A DNA stretch of 64,000 nt from Caulobacter sp. NIBR1757 (GTDB lineage Bacteria > Pseudomonadota > Alphaproteobacteria > Caulobacterales > Caulobacteraceae): assembly GCF_027912495.1 (NCBI RefSeq), contig NZ_CP115463.1:3422501-3486500 (forward strand), given 5' to 3'. How positions within the stretch are numbered: the stretch's first letter is position 1; each line of letters begins with the position of its first letter. The notes under the pieces are model-generated. The model had not been told where the DNA came from. It did no database searches and saw only the letters and a program-made list of their open reading frames with translations. Position numbers and translations under genes: made by a program. Below, in pieces: positions 16,510 through 25,015 of the stretch.

Positions 16510-17635
16510 CCGTCTGGGGCGCGAACCAGGGAACAAGCCGCTCGATGGCCTCGGCGATCTCGGCCGTCGAGACCGCGAAGCTGAAGCGGATGAAGCGATG
16601 GCCATCGACCGGGTCGAAATCGACGCCCGGGGCGGTGGCCACGCCTGTCTCGGTCAGCAGCCGCTTGCAGAAGCCCATGCTGTCCTGCGTCAGATGGCCG
16701 ATGTCGGCCCAGATGTAGAAGGCCCCGTCCGGCGGCGCGATGGCGGTGAGGCCAAGGCGCGGCAGGGCGTCCAGCAGGAGTTCGCGGTTGCGGGCATAGG
16801 TGGCGACGTGGCCTTCCAGCTCGGCGATGTCGTCCATGGCCGCCAGGCCCGCGTGCTGGCTGAGTGACGGAGCGGTCAGGAACAGGTTGCCGACATAGGC
16901 GCGGGCCGCCTCGCGCAGGTCGGTCGGGGCGACCAGCCAGCCGAGCCGCCAGCCGGCCATGCTGAAGTATTTCGAGAAGCTGTTGATGATCAGGGCGTCC
17001 GGATCGAACTCCAGCATCGAGTGGGTGGGACCGACGTAGGACAGGCCGTGGTAGATTTCGTCCGAGACGATGCGGATGCCGCGCGCCTTGCAGACGGCGG
17101 CGATGGCGGCCAGGCCCTCGGCCCCGATGATGGTGCCGGTCGGGTTGGCCGGGCTGGCGATGATCAGGCCGGCGGGGGCCGGGTCCATCGCCTCGATCAT
17201 GGCGGCGGTCAGCTGGTAGCGGGTGGCCGGTCCGCAGGCCAGTTCGACGGGGACCATGTTCAGCGCCGTGACCGTTCCGCGATAGGCGACATAGCCCGGC
17301 CGCGCCATGGCGATGCGGTCGCCGGGTTGGAAGGCGCTGGACAGGGCCAGCACCAGAGCCGGCGAAGCGCCGCAGGTCAGGATGATGCGGCCCGGCTCGA
17401 TCTCGACGCCGTGCAGGCGGCGGTAGCGCTCGGCCAGCGCAGCGCACAGCGGGCTGCTCTCCCAGTAGCCCATGGCGTCGGCGTCGAGCACCTGGTGGGC
17501 GGCGGTGATGGCGCTGGCCGGGGCGCCGGTCGAGGGTTGGCCGAACTCCATATGGATGACGCGCGTCCCCTCGGCCTTGAGCCGGTGGGCCAGGCGGCTG
17601 ATCTCGATGGCGCGGAAGGGGTCGGGGGTAGCCAT
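16502..17635 (-). CDS. PLP-dependent class I/II aminotransferase
   Basis: 377 residues, fold type I. Key positions: N164 in SPANPTG, D192 and Y195 in SDEIYHGLSY, Schiff-base lysine K222 in SFSKYFSMAGWRLG, and a C-terminal Arg in GHRFIRFSFA for the substrate carboxylate. The sequence is close to the aspartate/aromatic aminotransferase I-alpha/gamma group. The amino donor and acceptor cannot be told from sequence. It is divergent from a small hydrophilic protein gene, and the two share a 76-bp promoter region. Confidence 0.9.
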   Translation of the reverse strand: MATPDPFRAIEISRLAHRLKAEGTRVIHMEFGQPSTGAPASAITAAHQVLDADAMGYWESSPLCAALAERYRRLHGVEIEPGRIILTCGASPALVLALSSAFQPGDRIAMARPGYVAYRGTVTALNMVPVELACGPATRYQLTAAMIEAMDPAPAGLIIASPANPTGTIIGAEGLAAIAAVCKARGIRIVSDEIYHGLSYVGPTHSMLEFDPDALIINSFSKYFSMAGWRLGWLVAPTDLREAARAYVGNLFLTAPSLSQHAGLAAMDDIAELEGHVATYARNRELLLDALPRLGLTAIAPPDGAFYIWADIGHLTQDSMGFCKRLLTETGVATAPGVDFDPVDGHRFIRFSFAVSTAEIAEAIERLVPWFAPQTVS

Positions 17636-17666
17636 GGGTTCCGCCTAGCCGCTTTCGCGGACGATG

Positions 17667-17691
17667 GGAACGGGTTGGCGGCGCGCCGGTT
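17667..17691 (+). promoter_or_regulatory. possible EcfG/SigT-type general stress promoter
   Basis: GGAAC at 17667-17671 is followed after 16 nt by GGTT at 17688-17691. The alphaproteobacterial EcfG consensus is GGAAC-N16/17-CGTT, so there is one mismatch in the -10. It stands 20 bp before the ATG of a small hydrophilic protein of a kind often stress-induced. This is inference from a short match in GC-rich DNA. Confidence 0.35.
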
Positions 17692-17711
17692 GTGCCAGGG
17701 AGGAGACAACG

Positions 17712-17882
17712 ATGAGCCAGCCCAATTCCGAAGGCCGCAAAGCCAACGCCGCCCAACCGCTCGGTGAAACCCCCGGCCTGAAGTCCGAGGCCGACCACAA
17801 GAAGACCGCCGACCGATCGCGAAAGGCGGCCGGGCCAGATGGGCCCGACGCGCGCGAGATCGGCGATACGTTCAAGGACTAG
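17712..17882 (+). CDS. small hydrophilic hypothetical protein
   Basis: 56 residues starting MSQPNSEGRK, with GGAGGAG upstream of the ATG. It is rich in Lys/Asp/Glu/Gly/Pro, has no hydrophobic core and is probably intrinsically disordered (ADHKKTADRSRKAAGPDGPD). Such small hydrophilic proteins in alphaproteobacteria are frequently stress-associated, and a possible EcfG promoter precedes it. The family is not recognised. Confidence 0.65.
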   Translation: MSQPNSEGRKANAAQPLGETPGLKSEADHKKTADRSRKAAGPDGPDAREIGDTFKD

Positions 17883-18005
17883 CCACAGCCTGCCAGCCCC
17901 GCCGGTTCATGCCCGGTTCAAGCCTGCGACGCGAAGCTGGTTTGACTCCCTCCAAGCCCTCGTGGTGAGGTTAATGTCGAGGGCGACAGGGGGCCTCCGC
18001 ACGTC

Positions 18006-19661
18006 ATGAACCGTCTCATCGCGCTGGCCGCCGCCGCGCCGCTCGCCTTGCTTGCCGGCCAGAGCCTGGCCCAGACCCCCGCCCCGCCGCAGGCCGAAGT
18101 CCTGCGCTTCGAGGCGCCGCAGCGGCCCATCGCCGTCACCCTGCCCACCCCCGGCGAGTGCCGCGCCCTGCTGCCGGCCCACATTGAAAACCTCGTCTAC
18201 GGCCTCGGGGTCGAAGGCGCGACGTTGCTGACTCAGGATGGCCTGCAGACCCTGACCATGCACCTCACCCCGGAGGGCGCGCCCAAGGTGGCCGCGTGGC
18301 TGGACTGTCACTACGCAACGCTCGGCTATGTCGGCGCGCGCAGCAGCATCATCCTGGAGGCGGGCGTCTGGAAGGTTCGGGTCCGCGAAGGCCGCGTGAC
18401 CGGGCTCACGGTTCAAGGCGCCGACGCCTCGCAGGAAGCCTTCATCCGCCGCGCCTTCGCAGACGTGAAGGTCGGCCAGCTGCTCAACGTCCGCGACCTC
18501 AAGCGCGGGGCTGACGCGGCCAGCCGCTTCGGCTTCTGGGGCGTCGCGCCCTCGGTGACGCCGGATGGCGACGGCGTCACGCTTGTTCTGACGGTCTCTC
18601 CCGGCCCGCCCGGCATCTTCCTCAGCGCCCAGAACGCCTCGGCCGAGACGGTGGGAAGCTGGAGCGGCGGGGCCAGCCTGATCTTCGGCGACCTCACCCC
18701 GCTGCATGAGCGCACCATCATCGGCGTCTTCCACGACCTGACCGGCGACGCCCAGCGGGGCGCTCAGATCTCCAGCCAGGTCCTGATGACGGCCTCCGGC
18801 CTGGAGCTGAAGGGCGACCTGGCCATCTTCGAGCAATCGCCCAATGAACGCGCGCCGAACCTCGACACCGAAGGCGTCACCCGCGTCGGCCGCCTTGAAC
18901 TGCGCCATCCCCTGGGCCTGGCCAGCAACAGCCGTGGCAGCGTGCTCTTCGCCGGTCGCGCCGGCGTCGAGGCCATCGACCAGGACACCGACCTCGCCGA
19001 GGGCCCGCTGTCGGGCGCCGCCACGGTGCGCGACCGCCTGCGGGTCGCCTATGCCGGGGTGCAGGCGGACTTCCGCTCCAAAAATACCACGGCGTATGGC
19101 TATGTCAGCCTGCGAAAGGGCCTCGACGGTTTGGGCTCCAGCGACGAGGGCGACGCCCTGCTCAGCCGAGTCGATGCCGATCCCGCCGCCCTGGTGCTGC
19201 GCTTCGAGGGGGCCGCCTCGATCAATTCCGGCGGCTTCCTCATCGAGCCGCGCCTGCGGGCCCAGCTCTCCGACAAGCCGCTGCTGCAGTATGAGGAATT
19301 CACCTACGGCGGCCTCATCGGCGGCCGGGCGCTGGATCCCGGCGCCCTGTTCGGCGACAGCGGCGTCAGCGGCTCGGTCGATATCTATGGCCCGGCCGCC
19401 AAGCTGGGGACCCGCTTCTCGATCCGGCCCGCCGCCTTCGTCGAGGGCGCCTGGGCGACCAACGAGGATGATCTGGGCCCGGCCGTCGATCGGCTGGAAA
19501 AGCACGGCGCCTTCGCCGGGGCGGGCGTCCGCTTCAGCCTCGACGGACGCTGGAACCTGGACCTGCTCTACGCAGCCCCGCTGGGCGACACGGTCGGGGT
19601 GCCCGACCAGTTCGTCGGACCCAAGGTGTCAGTAGGCATATCGGGCGGGTTCAGCTTCTGA
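18006..19661 (+). CDS. ShlB/FhaC (TpsB/Omp85)-like outer-membrane transporter
   Basis: 551 residues with a Sec signal peptide ending LLAGQSLAQ. A POTRA-like domain covers roughly residues 120-195 (VRVREGRVTGLTVQGAD...LLNVRDLKRGADAASRFGF...VTLVLTVSPGPP). A C-terminal beta-barrel of alternating strands ends in aromatic FSF, as expected for BAM substrates. The segment GGLIGGRALDPGALFGDSGVSG sits where TpsB proteins carry the VRGY/loop-6 motif, but the motif is not classical. No TpsA exoprotein is adjacent. Instead it converges (33-bp overlap) on the wecB-nfrB operon, so it may export that glycan or an associated protein. Confidence 0.8.
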   Translation: MNRLIALAAAAPLALLAGQSLAQTPAPPQAEVLRFEAPQRPIAVTLPTPGECRALLPAHIENLVYGLGVEGATLLTQDGLQTLTMHLTPEGAPKVAAWLDCHYATLGYVGARSSIILEAGVWKVRVREGRVTGLTVQGADASQEAFIRRAFADVKVGQLLNVRDLKRGADAASRFGFWGVAPSVTPDGDGVTLVLTVSPGPPGIFLSAQNASAETVGSWSGGASLIFGDLTPLHERTIIGVFHDLTGDAQRGAQISSQVLMTASGLELKGDLAIFEQSPNERAPNLDTEGVTRVGRLELRHPLGLASNSRGSVLFAGRAGVEAIDQDTDLAEGPLSGAATVRDRLRVAYAGVQADFRSKNTTAYGYVSLRKGLDGLGSSDEGDALLSRVDADPAALVLRFEGAASINSGGFLIEPRLRAQLSDKPLLQYEEFTYGGLIGGRALDPGALFGDSGVSGSVDIYGPAAKLGTRFSIRPAAFVEGAWATNEDDLGPAVDRLEKHGAFAGAGVRFSLDGRWNLDLLYAAPLGDTVGVPDQFVGPKVSVGISGGFSF

Positions 19662-21917
19662 AGCCTTGGCGACGGCGGTCGCCAGCCGGGCCTCGATGAC
19701 CTCCGCCGACAGTTGCAGAACCAGGGCGGCATCACGCTGCTGGTCGCTGATCAGGCCGGCGGCGACCAGCTGTTCGCCGATCCGCTCGCTCATTCCCCGG
19801 CCCCGCGCCAGCGCGCTTTGCAGATCATCGTGGCTGAGGGCGCCGGCCCGGACCAGCAGGTCGCCCAGCCGCACATAGCCTGAGCGGATGTCGCGCCACA
19901 GCGCCGCCTCGTCCGAGGCGCTGATCCTCCCCTGGCCGCGCACCTGGGCCAGAGCCGCCCGGCCGCGCGCAAACGGCGAAGGTTCCCAGGCAAAGCGGAT
20001 GGCGAAGGCGACATCGCTGAGCGGGGCATAGAGGTAGCGGACGCTCTTCACCCCGGCGGCCCCGAGGAGCTTCTCCAGCTCGGCGCGGCGGGCGGCCGGC
20101 AGCGGCTCGGCCAGGGCCACATCGAGGGTGCCGTTCTGGCGGCGCAGGGGCACGGCGGCGAACCAGGCGGCCTGCTCCGGCTTGAGCAGCCACAGGACGC
20201 TGTCCTCGATCTGGAACGGATCGAACATCGAGGCGTAGACCTCGCCGCGCTCGGCGAAGGCCTCCGCCAGGTGCTCGTCCTCGACGAGGCCGAGGTCGAG
20301 AAGCTGCAGGCCAATGGGCCGGTAGCGCGCTTTCTGGGCGGTAAGCGCCTGGTCGAGGCCGGCCTCGTCCAAGTGATTCCAGAAGCGCAGCACATCACCG
20401 ACCCGGCCGCCGCGCTCGAGCTCCGACAGCGAGGGATAGCTGTGCTGGGTCTTGTCCCAGGCGATGGTGCGGCCGGTGATCAGATGGCTGACGTACTGGC
20501 GCAGCGAGCGGAAGAAGGCCCCGAAGCCGATCAGGTTGGACACCACGATCCGCACCGGCGTCAGCGGCACATGTTTGAGCCCATGGTTGATCCCGGTGAA
20601 CCAGGCCCGGTGCAGGATGCGGTTGACCAGGAAGATGAAGTTCAGCGCCACCAGCCACCAGACCCACTTCTTGTCGATGATCGGCGGCAACTGCGCCACC
20701 TGTGGCCAGATCGCCGAGACGCCCCAGTAGCCCAGCACCTGGATGACGATCAGATAGGCGAGCGCCCCGACCGGCGAGGTGAACAGCGCCTTGCGGTCTC
20801 GGAACAGGTAATAGCGGTTCGACAACCCGCCGAACCAGCCGAGCTGCTTCCAGCCCAAGTAGGAGATGCCCAGCATCCAGCGGGTCTTCTGGCGCACCGA
20901 GGTCTGGAAGCGGTCGGGGAAGAACTCCTTGGTGGCGACCAGCTCGCGCTTCATCACCGTCACCTCGCCCTTGCCGAACCAGCGCTTGCGTTGGCGCGGC
21001 ACCCGGGCGTGATAGCGGATGAACTCGGACGGATAGCCGAGTGAGGCCAGCCGGTGGGCGACGTCATAGTCCTCGGTCAGGCTGTCGGTGTTGAACGGCT
21101 GGCCGTCCTTTTCCCGCACCAGGGCCAGCATGGCCGAGCGGGCGAAGGCGGTGGCGACGCCTGCCGAGGGGGTCATCCCGGTCACCGCCGAACGGACCGG
21201 CAGGTCCTTGGTGTGGAACTCGGCGAACTCGTCCATGTAGTGGCAGGCGACCAGCTTGTGCCACTGGCGGTCCATGGACAGCACCGGCATCTGGATCATG
21301 CCGTTGTCCTCGATGAACCAATTGACCGTTTTCAAACCGTAGGGGTGAACCACGTCCTCGGCGTCATGCATCAGGAAGACGTCGAACTTCTCCCCGGTCC
21401 GCTGCTCGTGCAGCAGGATGTTCTGGACCAGCCAGTTGAGGCAGTCGGCCTTGCTGGTCGGGCCGTCGTGCGGCACCTCGGCAAGGTAGGTGTTGGGAAA
21501 GCGCTGGCGGACCTTCTCCACCTCCCGCCGGGTGTCGGGGTCGTTGGCGTAGACGCCGACGAAGATCTTGTAGCGGGCGTAGTTGAAGGTCTTGTTGGTG
21601 TTGGCCACCATGTTGGCGATGACGTCGCTCTCCTGCCAGGCAGGAACCATGATGGCGATCAGCTTTTCAGGATGGGCGTCGAGCCGGGCCTGCTTGGGCG
21701 GGCGTCCCCAGAAATCCCACAACTTTTCCCAGCGCTGCCACCAGTACATCAGGTCGATGAACAGGTCGTCGATCGAGCTGATGGTGATCAGCACGGCGGT
21801 GATGATGATGGCGACCTTGAGCACGCCCCAGTAGCCGAGGACGGCCGCGAAGGCGCTGTCGCCGGTGATGCCCACCGACGCCAGCCAACCCGCGATCTGC
21901 GCCAGCGCGTTGTCCAT
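19629..21917 (-). CDS. nfrB: NfrB-like membrane glycosyltransferase with C-terminal MshEN-like c-di-GMP domain
   Basis: 762 residues. An N-terminal membrane segment is followed by a family 2 glycosyltransferase core: VPAWQESDVI, HDAEDVV (DxD-like), TEDYD, and RQKTRW matching QxxRW. Several membrane helices follow (YLIVIQVLGYWGVSA, WVWWLVALNFIFLV). The C-terminal ~220 residues contain MshEN-like repeats: PIGLQLLDLGLVEDEHLAEAF, and RLGDLLVRAGALSHDDLQSAL (from R683) followed by RIGEQLVAAGLI (from R712). The second group closely fits the c-di-GMP-binding motif RLGxx(L/V)(L/V)xxG...L...L. The layout matches E. coli NfrB, which makes the N4 glycan receptor with WecB. It lies 24 bp after wecB. Confidence 0.85.
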   Translation of the reverse strand: MDNALAQIAGWLASVGITGDSAFAAVLGYWGVLKVAIIITAVLITISSIDDLFIDLMYWWQRWEKLWDFWGRPPKQARLDAHPEKLIAIMVPAWQESDVIANMVANTNKTFNYARYKIFVGVYANDPDTRREVEKVRQRFPNTYLAEVPHDGPTSKADCLNWLVQNILLHEQRTGEKFDVFLMHDAEDVVHPYGLKTVNWFIEDNGMIQMPVLSMDRQWHKLVACHYMDEFAEFHTKDLPVRSAVTGMTPSAGVATAFARSAMLALVREKDGQPFNTDSLTEDYDVAHRLASLGYPSEFIRYHARVPRQRKRWFGKGEVTVMKRELVATKEFFPDRFQTSVRQKTRWMLGISYLGWKQLGWFGGLSNRYYLFRDRKALFTSPVGALAYLIVIQVLGYWGVSAIWPQVAQLPPIIDKKWVWWLVALNFIFLVNRILHRAWFTGINHGLKHVPLTPVRIVVSNLIGFGAFFRSLRQYVSHLITGRTIAWDKTQHSYPSLSELERGGRVGDVLRFWNHLDEAGLDQALTAQKARYRPIGLQLLDLGLVEDEHLAEAFAERGEVYASMFDPFQIEDSVLWLLKPEQAAWFAAVPLRRQNGTLDVALAEPLPAARRAELEKLLGAAGVKSVRYLYAPLSDVAFAIRFAWEPSPFARGRAALAQVRGQGRISASDEAALWRDIRSGYVRLGDLLVRAGALSHDDLQSALARGRGMSERIGEQLVAAGLISDQQRDAALVLQLSAEVIEARLATAVAKASEAEPARYAY

Positions 21918-21941
21918 GCCCCCCCCAACCCTCGAAAAGGG

Positions 21942-23072
21942 TTAACCAGCATTCAGCCTTTCCACGGGGTCCACCGCAAGTCCTTGCGCGTACTGACGGG
22001 TAAGGATGTCGGCGATCCGCTCGGAGGCGTAGCCGTCGCCGAACGGGCTGAGGGCCTTGGACATCTTGTGACGCTCGTCCTCATTGGTCAGCAGCAGACA
22101 GGCCGCGGCGGCGACGCCGTGACGGCTGACTCCGACCAGGCGGGCGACGCCGGCGGTCACCGCCTCCATCCGCTCGGTGGATTCCCGCAGGATCAGGACG
22201 GGGACGCCGAACACTGGCGCCTCTTCCTGGACGCCGCCGCTGTCGGACAGGATGGCGACGCAGCTTTTCAGCAGGCTGAGGAAGTCAGGGTATTCGAGCG
22301 GGCCGACGATGCGGATGCGCGGCTGGCCTTCCAGCATCGCGAACACCCGTTGCCGGAGCGCCGGATTGGCGTGGGCCACGAAGACGATCTCGACGTCCGG
22401 GACATGGTCGCGGATGTCCAGCAGGGCGCCCAGCACATGGTCGAGGGCCTCGCCCCAGTTTTCGCGCCGGTGCAGGGTGACCATGATCCGGCGCAGACCG
22501 GCGGTCAGCGGTTCGGCGGTGATGCCGGCGGCCGTGAGGCGTACGCTGTCGACGCCAGTGTTGCCGGTGACGAAAACGCGGTCGTCGCGCACCCCCTGGC
22601 GATGCAGGTTGGCGGCGGCGAAGCCCGTCGGGGCGAAGTGGAGATCAGCCAGTTGGCCGACCACGCAGCGCCAGCCTTCTTCCGGGAAAGGACTGGCCAG
22701 GTCGAAGGTGCGCAGGCCCGCCTCTACGTGCGCCACGGGGATGCGGCGGGCAAAGGCGGCCATGGCGCCGGCGGCGGTCGATGAGGTGTCGCCCTGGACG
22801 ATCACCAGGTCGGGCGCACAGGCCTCATAGGCTTCGTCCAGCTGGCCCATGACGTGGGCGAAGCGGGCGCCGAGGCTGCCGAGGTTGTCGGGCGGGACCA
22901 GGCTGAGGTCGGGATCGATGCCGAGAGTCGTCAGGGTCTGGCGGTTGAGCGCCGCCTGTTGCTCGGTCGAGATCCAGATGGGGTCGAACCCCGCACTTGC
23001 CGCCAGCGCCGCCCTTACTGGCGCCAGCTTGACCACCTCGGGCCGGGTCCCGGCCACAATCGCCACCCTCAC
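21942..23072 (-). CDS. wecB: UDP-N-acetylglucosamine 2-epimerase (non-hydrolysing)
   Basis: 376 residues from a GTG with AAGGA upstream. The N-terminus is VAIVAGTRPEVVKLAPV. Catalytic-region motifs VQGDTSSTAAGAMAAF and HVEAGLRTFD supply the conserved Asp and Glu residues, and the C-terminal UDP-site SDSGGVQEEAPVFGVPVLILRESTER is present. It interconverts UDP-GlcNAc and UDP-ManNAc. It is the first gene of an operon with the nfrB-like gene, so UDP-ManNAc is the likely donor for that transferase, as in the E. coli Nfr pathway. Confidence 0.93.
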   Translation of the reverse strand: MRVAIVAGTRPEVVKLAPVRAALAASAGFDPIWISTEQQAALNRQTLTTLGIDPDLSLVPPDNLGSLGARFAHVMGQLDEAYEACAPDLVIVQGDTSSTAAGAMAAFARRIPVAHVEAGLRTFDLASPFPEEGWRCVVGQLADLHFAPTGFAAANLHRQGVRDDRVFVTGNTGVDSVRLTAAGITAEPLTAGLRRIMVTLHRRENWGEALDHVLGALLDIRDHVPDVEIVFVAHANPALRQRVFAMLEGQPRIRIVGPLEYPDFLSLLKSCVAILSDSGGVQEEAPVFGVPVLILRESTERMEAVTAGVARLVGVSRHGVAAAACLLLTNEDERHKMSKALSPFGDGYASERIADILTRQYAQGLAVDPVERLNAG

Positions 23073-23197
23073 GGTCGTATTCCTTCAACCGGGGCAGCCC
23101 GTCGCCGCCCCATGTGTGGAGAAATGACGGCGTTCGATTGAACTCTGTCTGAGGTCGCCGTTGGCTGGCGTTCATATTCCGGTTGGAGAAGTAGGGA

Positions 23198-24130
23198 TTA
23201 GCTGGCCAGACCGATGGCCTTCAGCCGTTCGTGCAGGAATTCGCCGGCCGAGATGTCCGGATACGTCTTGCCCCCCTCGCCGATGCATTGCGGCAGGACG
23301 TCGAGCCGCGTCGCCAGGGTCGGGTGCATGAAGAAGGGCATGGAGTAGCGGCTGGCGTTCTCCGCCCCCTCCGGATTGACCACCCGGTGGGTGGTCGAGG
23401 GGATCAGGCCATTGGTCAGGCGCTGAAGCATGTCGCCGGAATCGACGATCAGGTTGCGCGGCGCGGTCTCGACCGGCAGCCAGCTGCCGTCGCGGTCGAG
23501 CAGCTGCAGCCCGGCGCCCTTGGCGGCGACCAGGATGGTGATGAAATTGATGTCCTCATGCGCCGCCGAGCGCACCGCGCCGTCCGGGTCGCCGTTGATC
23601 GGCGGGTAGTGAAGGACCCGCAGCAGGGAGGTGCCGTACTTCACCCGCTCGTCGAAATAATCCTCCGGCAGGCCGAGGTTGGGGGCCAGGGCGCGGAGCA
23701 GGATCTGGCCGGTTTCGTTGAGGGCGGCGAACAGGCGGGTGAAGGTCTCCTGGAACCCGGCGATCTCGGCGGGCCATACGTTTTCGGGAAACGGCTCATC
23801 GGCGGGCGCGTCCGGGCTGGGATCGTGGCCGATCTGCCAGAACTCCTTGAGGTCCGGCTTGCTGCTGTCCTTGGCGTGCTCGACGCCGAAGGGGGTGTAG
23901 CCGCGCATGCCGGCGGCGTAGGCTTTCTTGGCGTCCTCCGGCAGGGCGAAGACCTTCTCTGCCAGGCCATAGGCCGTCTCGAGCAGGTCGGGCGAGACGT
24001 TGTGGTCGGCCAGGGTGAAGAAGCCGAACTCCTTGAGGCCCCGGAACAGGTCGGCGGAGAACCGCGCCCGGCTGGCGGCGTCGCCGTGGGTGTAGGCCTT
24101 GAGGCTGAGTTCGGGGACGTGTCGGGTCAT
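23198..24130 (-). CDS. 2-oxoglutarate/Fe(II) oxygenase, isopenicillin-N-synthase-like
   Basis: 310 residues. An N-terminal DIOX_N-like region (FRGLKEFGFFTLADHNV) precedes the double-stranded beta-helix. Iron ligands are H191 and D193 (AHEDINFITIL) and H248 (TTHRVV). R261-x-S263 (RYSMPFF) binds the 2-oxoglutarate C5 carboxylate. The length is typical of the bacterial IPNS-like family that also includes the ethylene-forming and gibberellin-type oxygenases. The substrate is unknown. It is separated from the ribokinase gene by 30 bp on the same strand, so weak cotranscription is possible. Confidence 0.88.
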   Translation of the reverse strand: MTRHVPELSLKAYTHGDAASRARFSADLFRGLKEFGFFTLADHNVSPDLLETAYGLAEKVFALPEDAKKAYAAGMRGYTPFGVEHAKDSSKPDLKEFWQIGHDPSPDAPADEPFPENVWPAEIAGFQETFTRLFAALNETGQILLRALAPNLGLPEDYFDERVKYGTSLLRVLHYPPINGDPDGAVRSAAHEDINFITILVAAKGAGLQLLDRDGSWLPVETAPRNLIVDSGDMLQRLTNGLIPSTTHRVVNPEGAENASRYSMPFFMHPTLATRLDVLPQCIGEGGKTYPDISAGEFLHERLKAIGLAS

Positions 24131-24160
24131 GGGCAGTCTCTTGCCAGTTGGGCAGGTATT

Positions 24161-25015
24161 TTAGGCCCCCGCGAGCGCCGCGTCGACTTCGGCGCGGGTC
24201 GGCAGCGACGGCTGGGCGCCGGCGCGGGTCACCGCCAGGGCGCCGGCGGTGCAGGCGAAGGCCAGGGCGTCCTTCGGAGGCTGGCCTTCCAGCAGGGCGA
24301 CGGCCAGGGCGGCGACGAAGCAGTCCCCGGCCCCGGTGGTGTCGACGACGGTGACCGGCGGCGGGGCGGCGGCGGCGATCTCCACCCCGTCCTTGAACAG
24401 TTTGGCGCCGGCCCCGCCGAGGGTGACCGCGACCAGGCCCGGGGATTGATGCAGGCTCTCGCCGTAGAAGGCGGCCTCGGTCTCATTGACGACCAGCAGG
24501 TCGGCGCGGTCGAGCAGGGTCTGGGGCACGACGGCGGCCGGGGCCAGGTTGACGGCGACGAAGCCGGTGGCGCGTTCGGCGGCGGCGGCAACGGTGGGGA
24601 TCGGCAGCTCCAGCTGCAGGATGACGGCGCCCTCCAGGGTGTTGGGCAGGTCGCCGGGCAGGACGCCGGCGTTGGCGCCGGGGGCGACGATGATCTGGTT
24701 CTCGCCCTCGGCGGAGACGGCGATCAGGGCTACGCCCGTGGCCAGCTCGGGCCGGGTGGCCACGCCCCAGAGATCGACGCCGTCACGGCGCAGCAGGCCC
24801 AGGGCTTCGTCGGCCATGCCGTCCTTGCCGGTGGCTCCGATCAACTGGACGGCGGCGCCGAGGCGGCGGGCGGCCAGCGCCTGGTTGGCGCCCTTGCCGC
24901 CGGGGTGGCGGGCCAGGGTGGCGCCGGTGACCGTCTCGCCCGGCGCCGGCAGGGTGGCGGCGGTGGCCACGAAGTCGAGGTTGATCGAGCCGACGACGGT
25001 CAGGGCGACGCTCAT
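24161..25015 (-). CDS. rbsK: ribokinase (PfkB family)
   Basis: 284 residues. PfkB signatures are the substrate-site HPGGKGANQALAARRLG (GGKGAN at 39-44) and, near the C-terminus, DTTGAGDCFVAAL, where D231 is the catalytic base. It phosphorylates ribose (or deoxyribose) released by nucleoside cleavage. Its ATG overlaps the stop of the upstream nucleoside hydrolase gene (ATGA), giving tight coupling and a direct pathway: nucleoside to ribose to ribose 5-phosphate. Confidence 0.88.
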   Translation of the reverse strand: MSVALTVVGSINLDFVATAATLPAPGETVTGATLARHPGGKGANQALAARRLGAAVQLIGATGKDGMADEALGLLRRDGVDLWGVATRPELATGVALIAVSAEGENQIIVAPGANAGVLPGDLPNTLEGAVILQLELPIPTVAAAAERATGFVAVNLAPAAVVPQTLLDRADLLVVNETEAAFYGESLHQSPGLVAVTLGGAGAKLFKDGVEIAAAAPPPVTVVDTTGAGDCFVAALAVALLEGQPPKDALAFACTAGALAVTRAGAQPSLPTRAEVDAALAGA

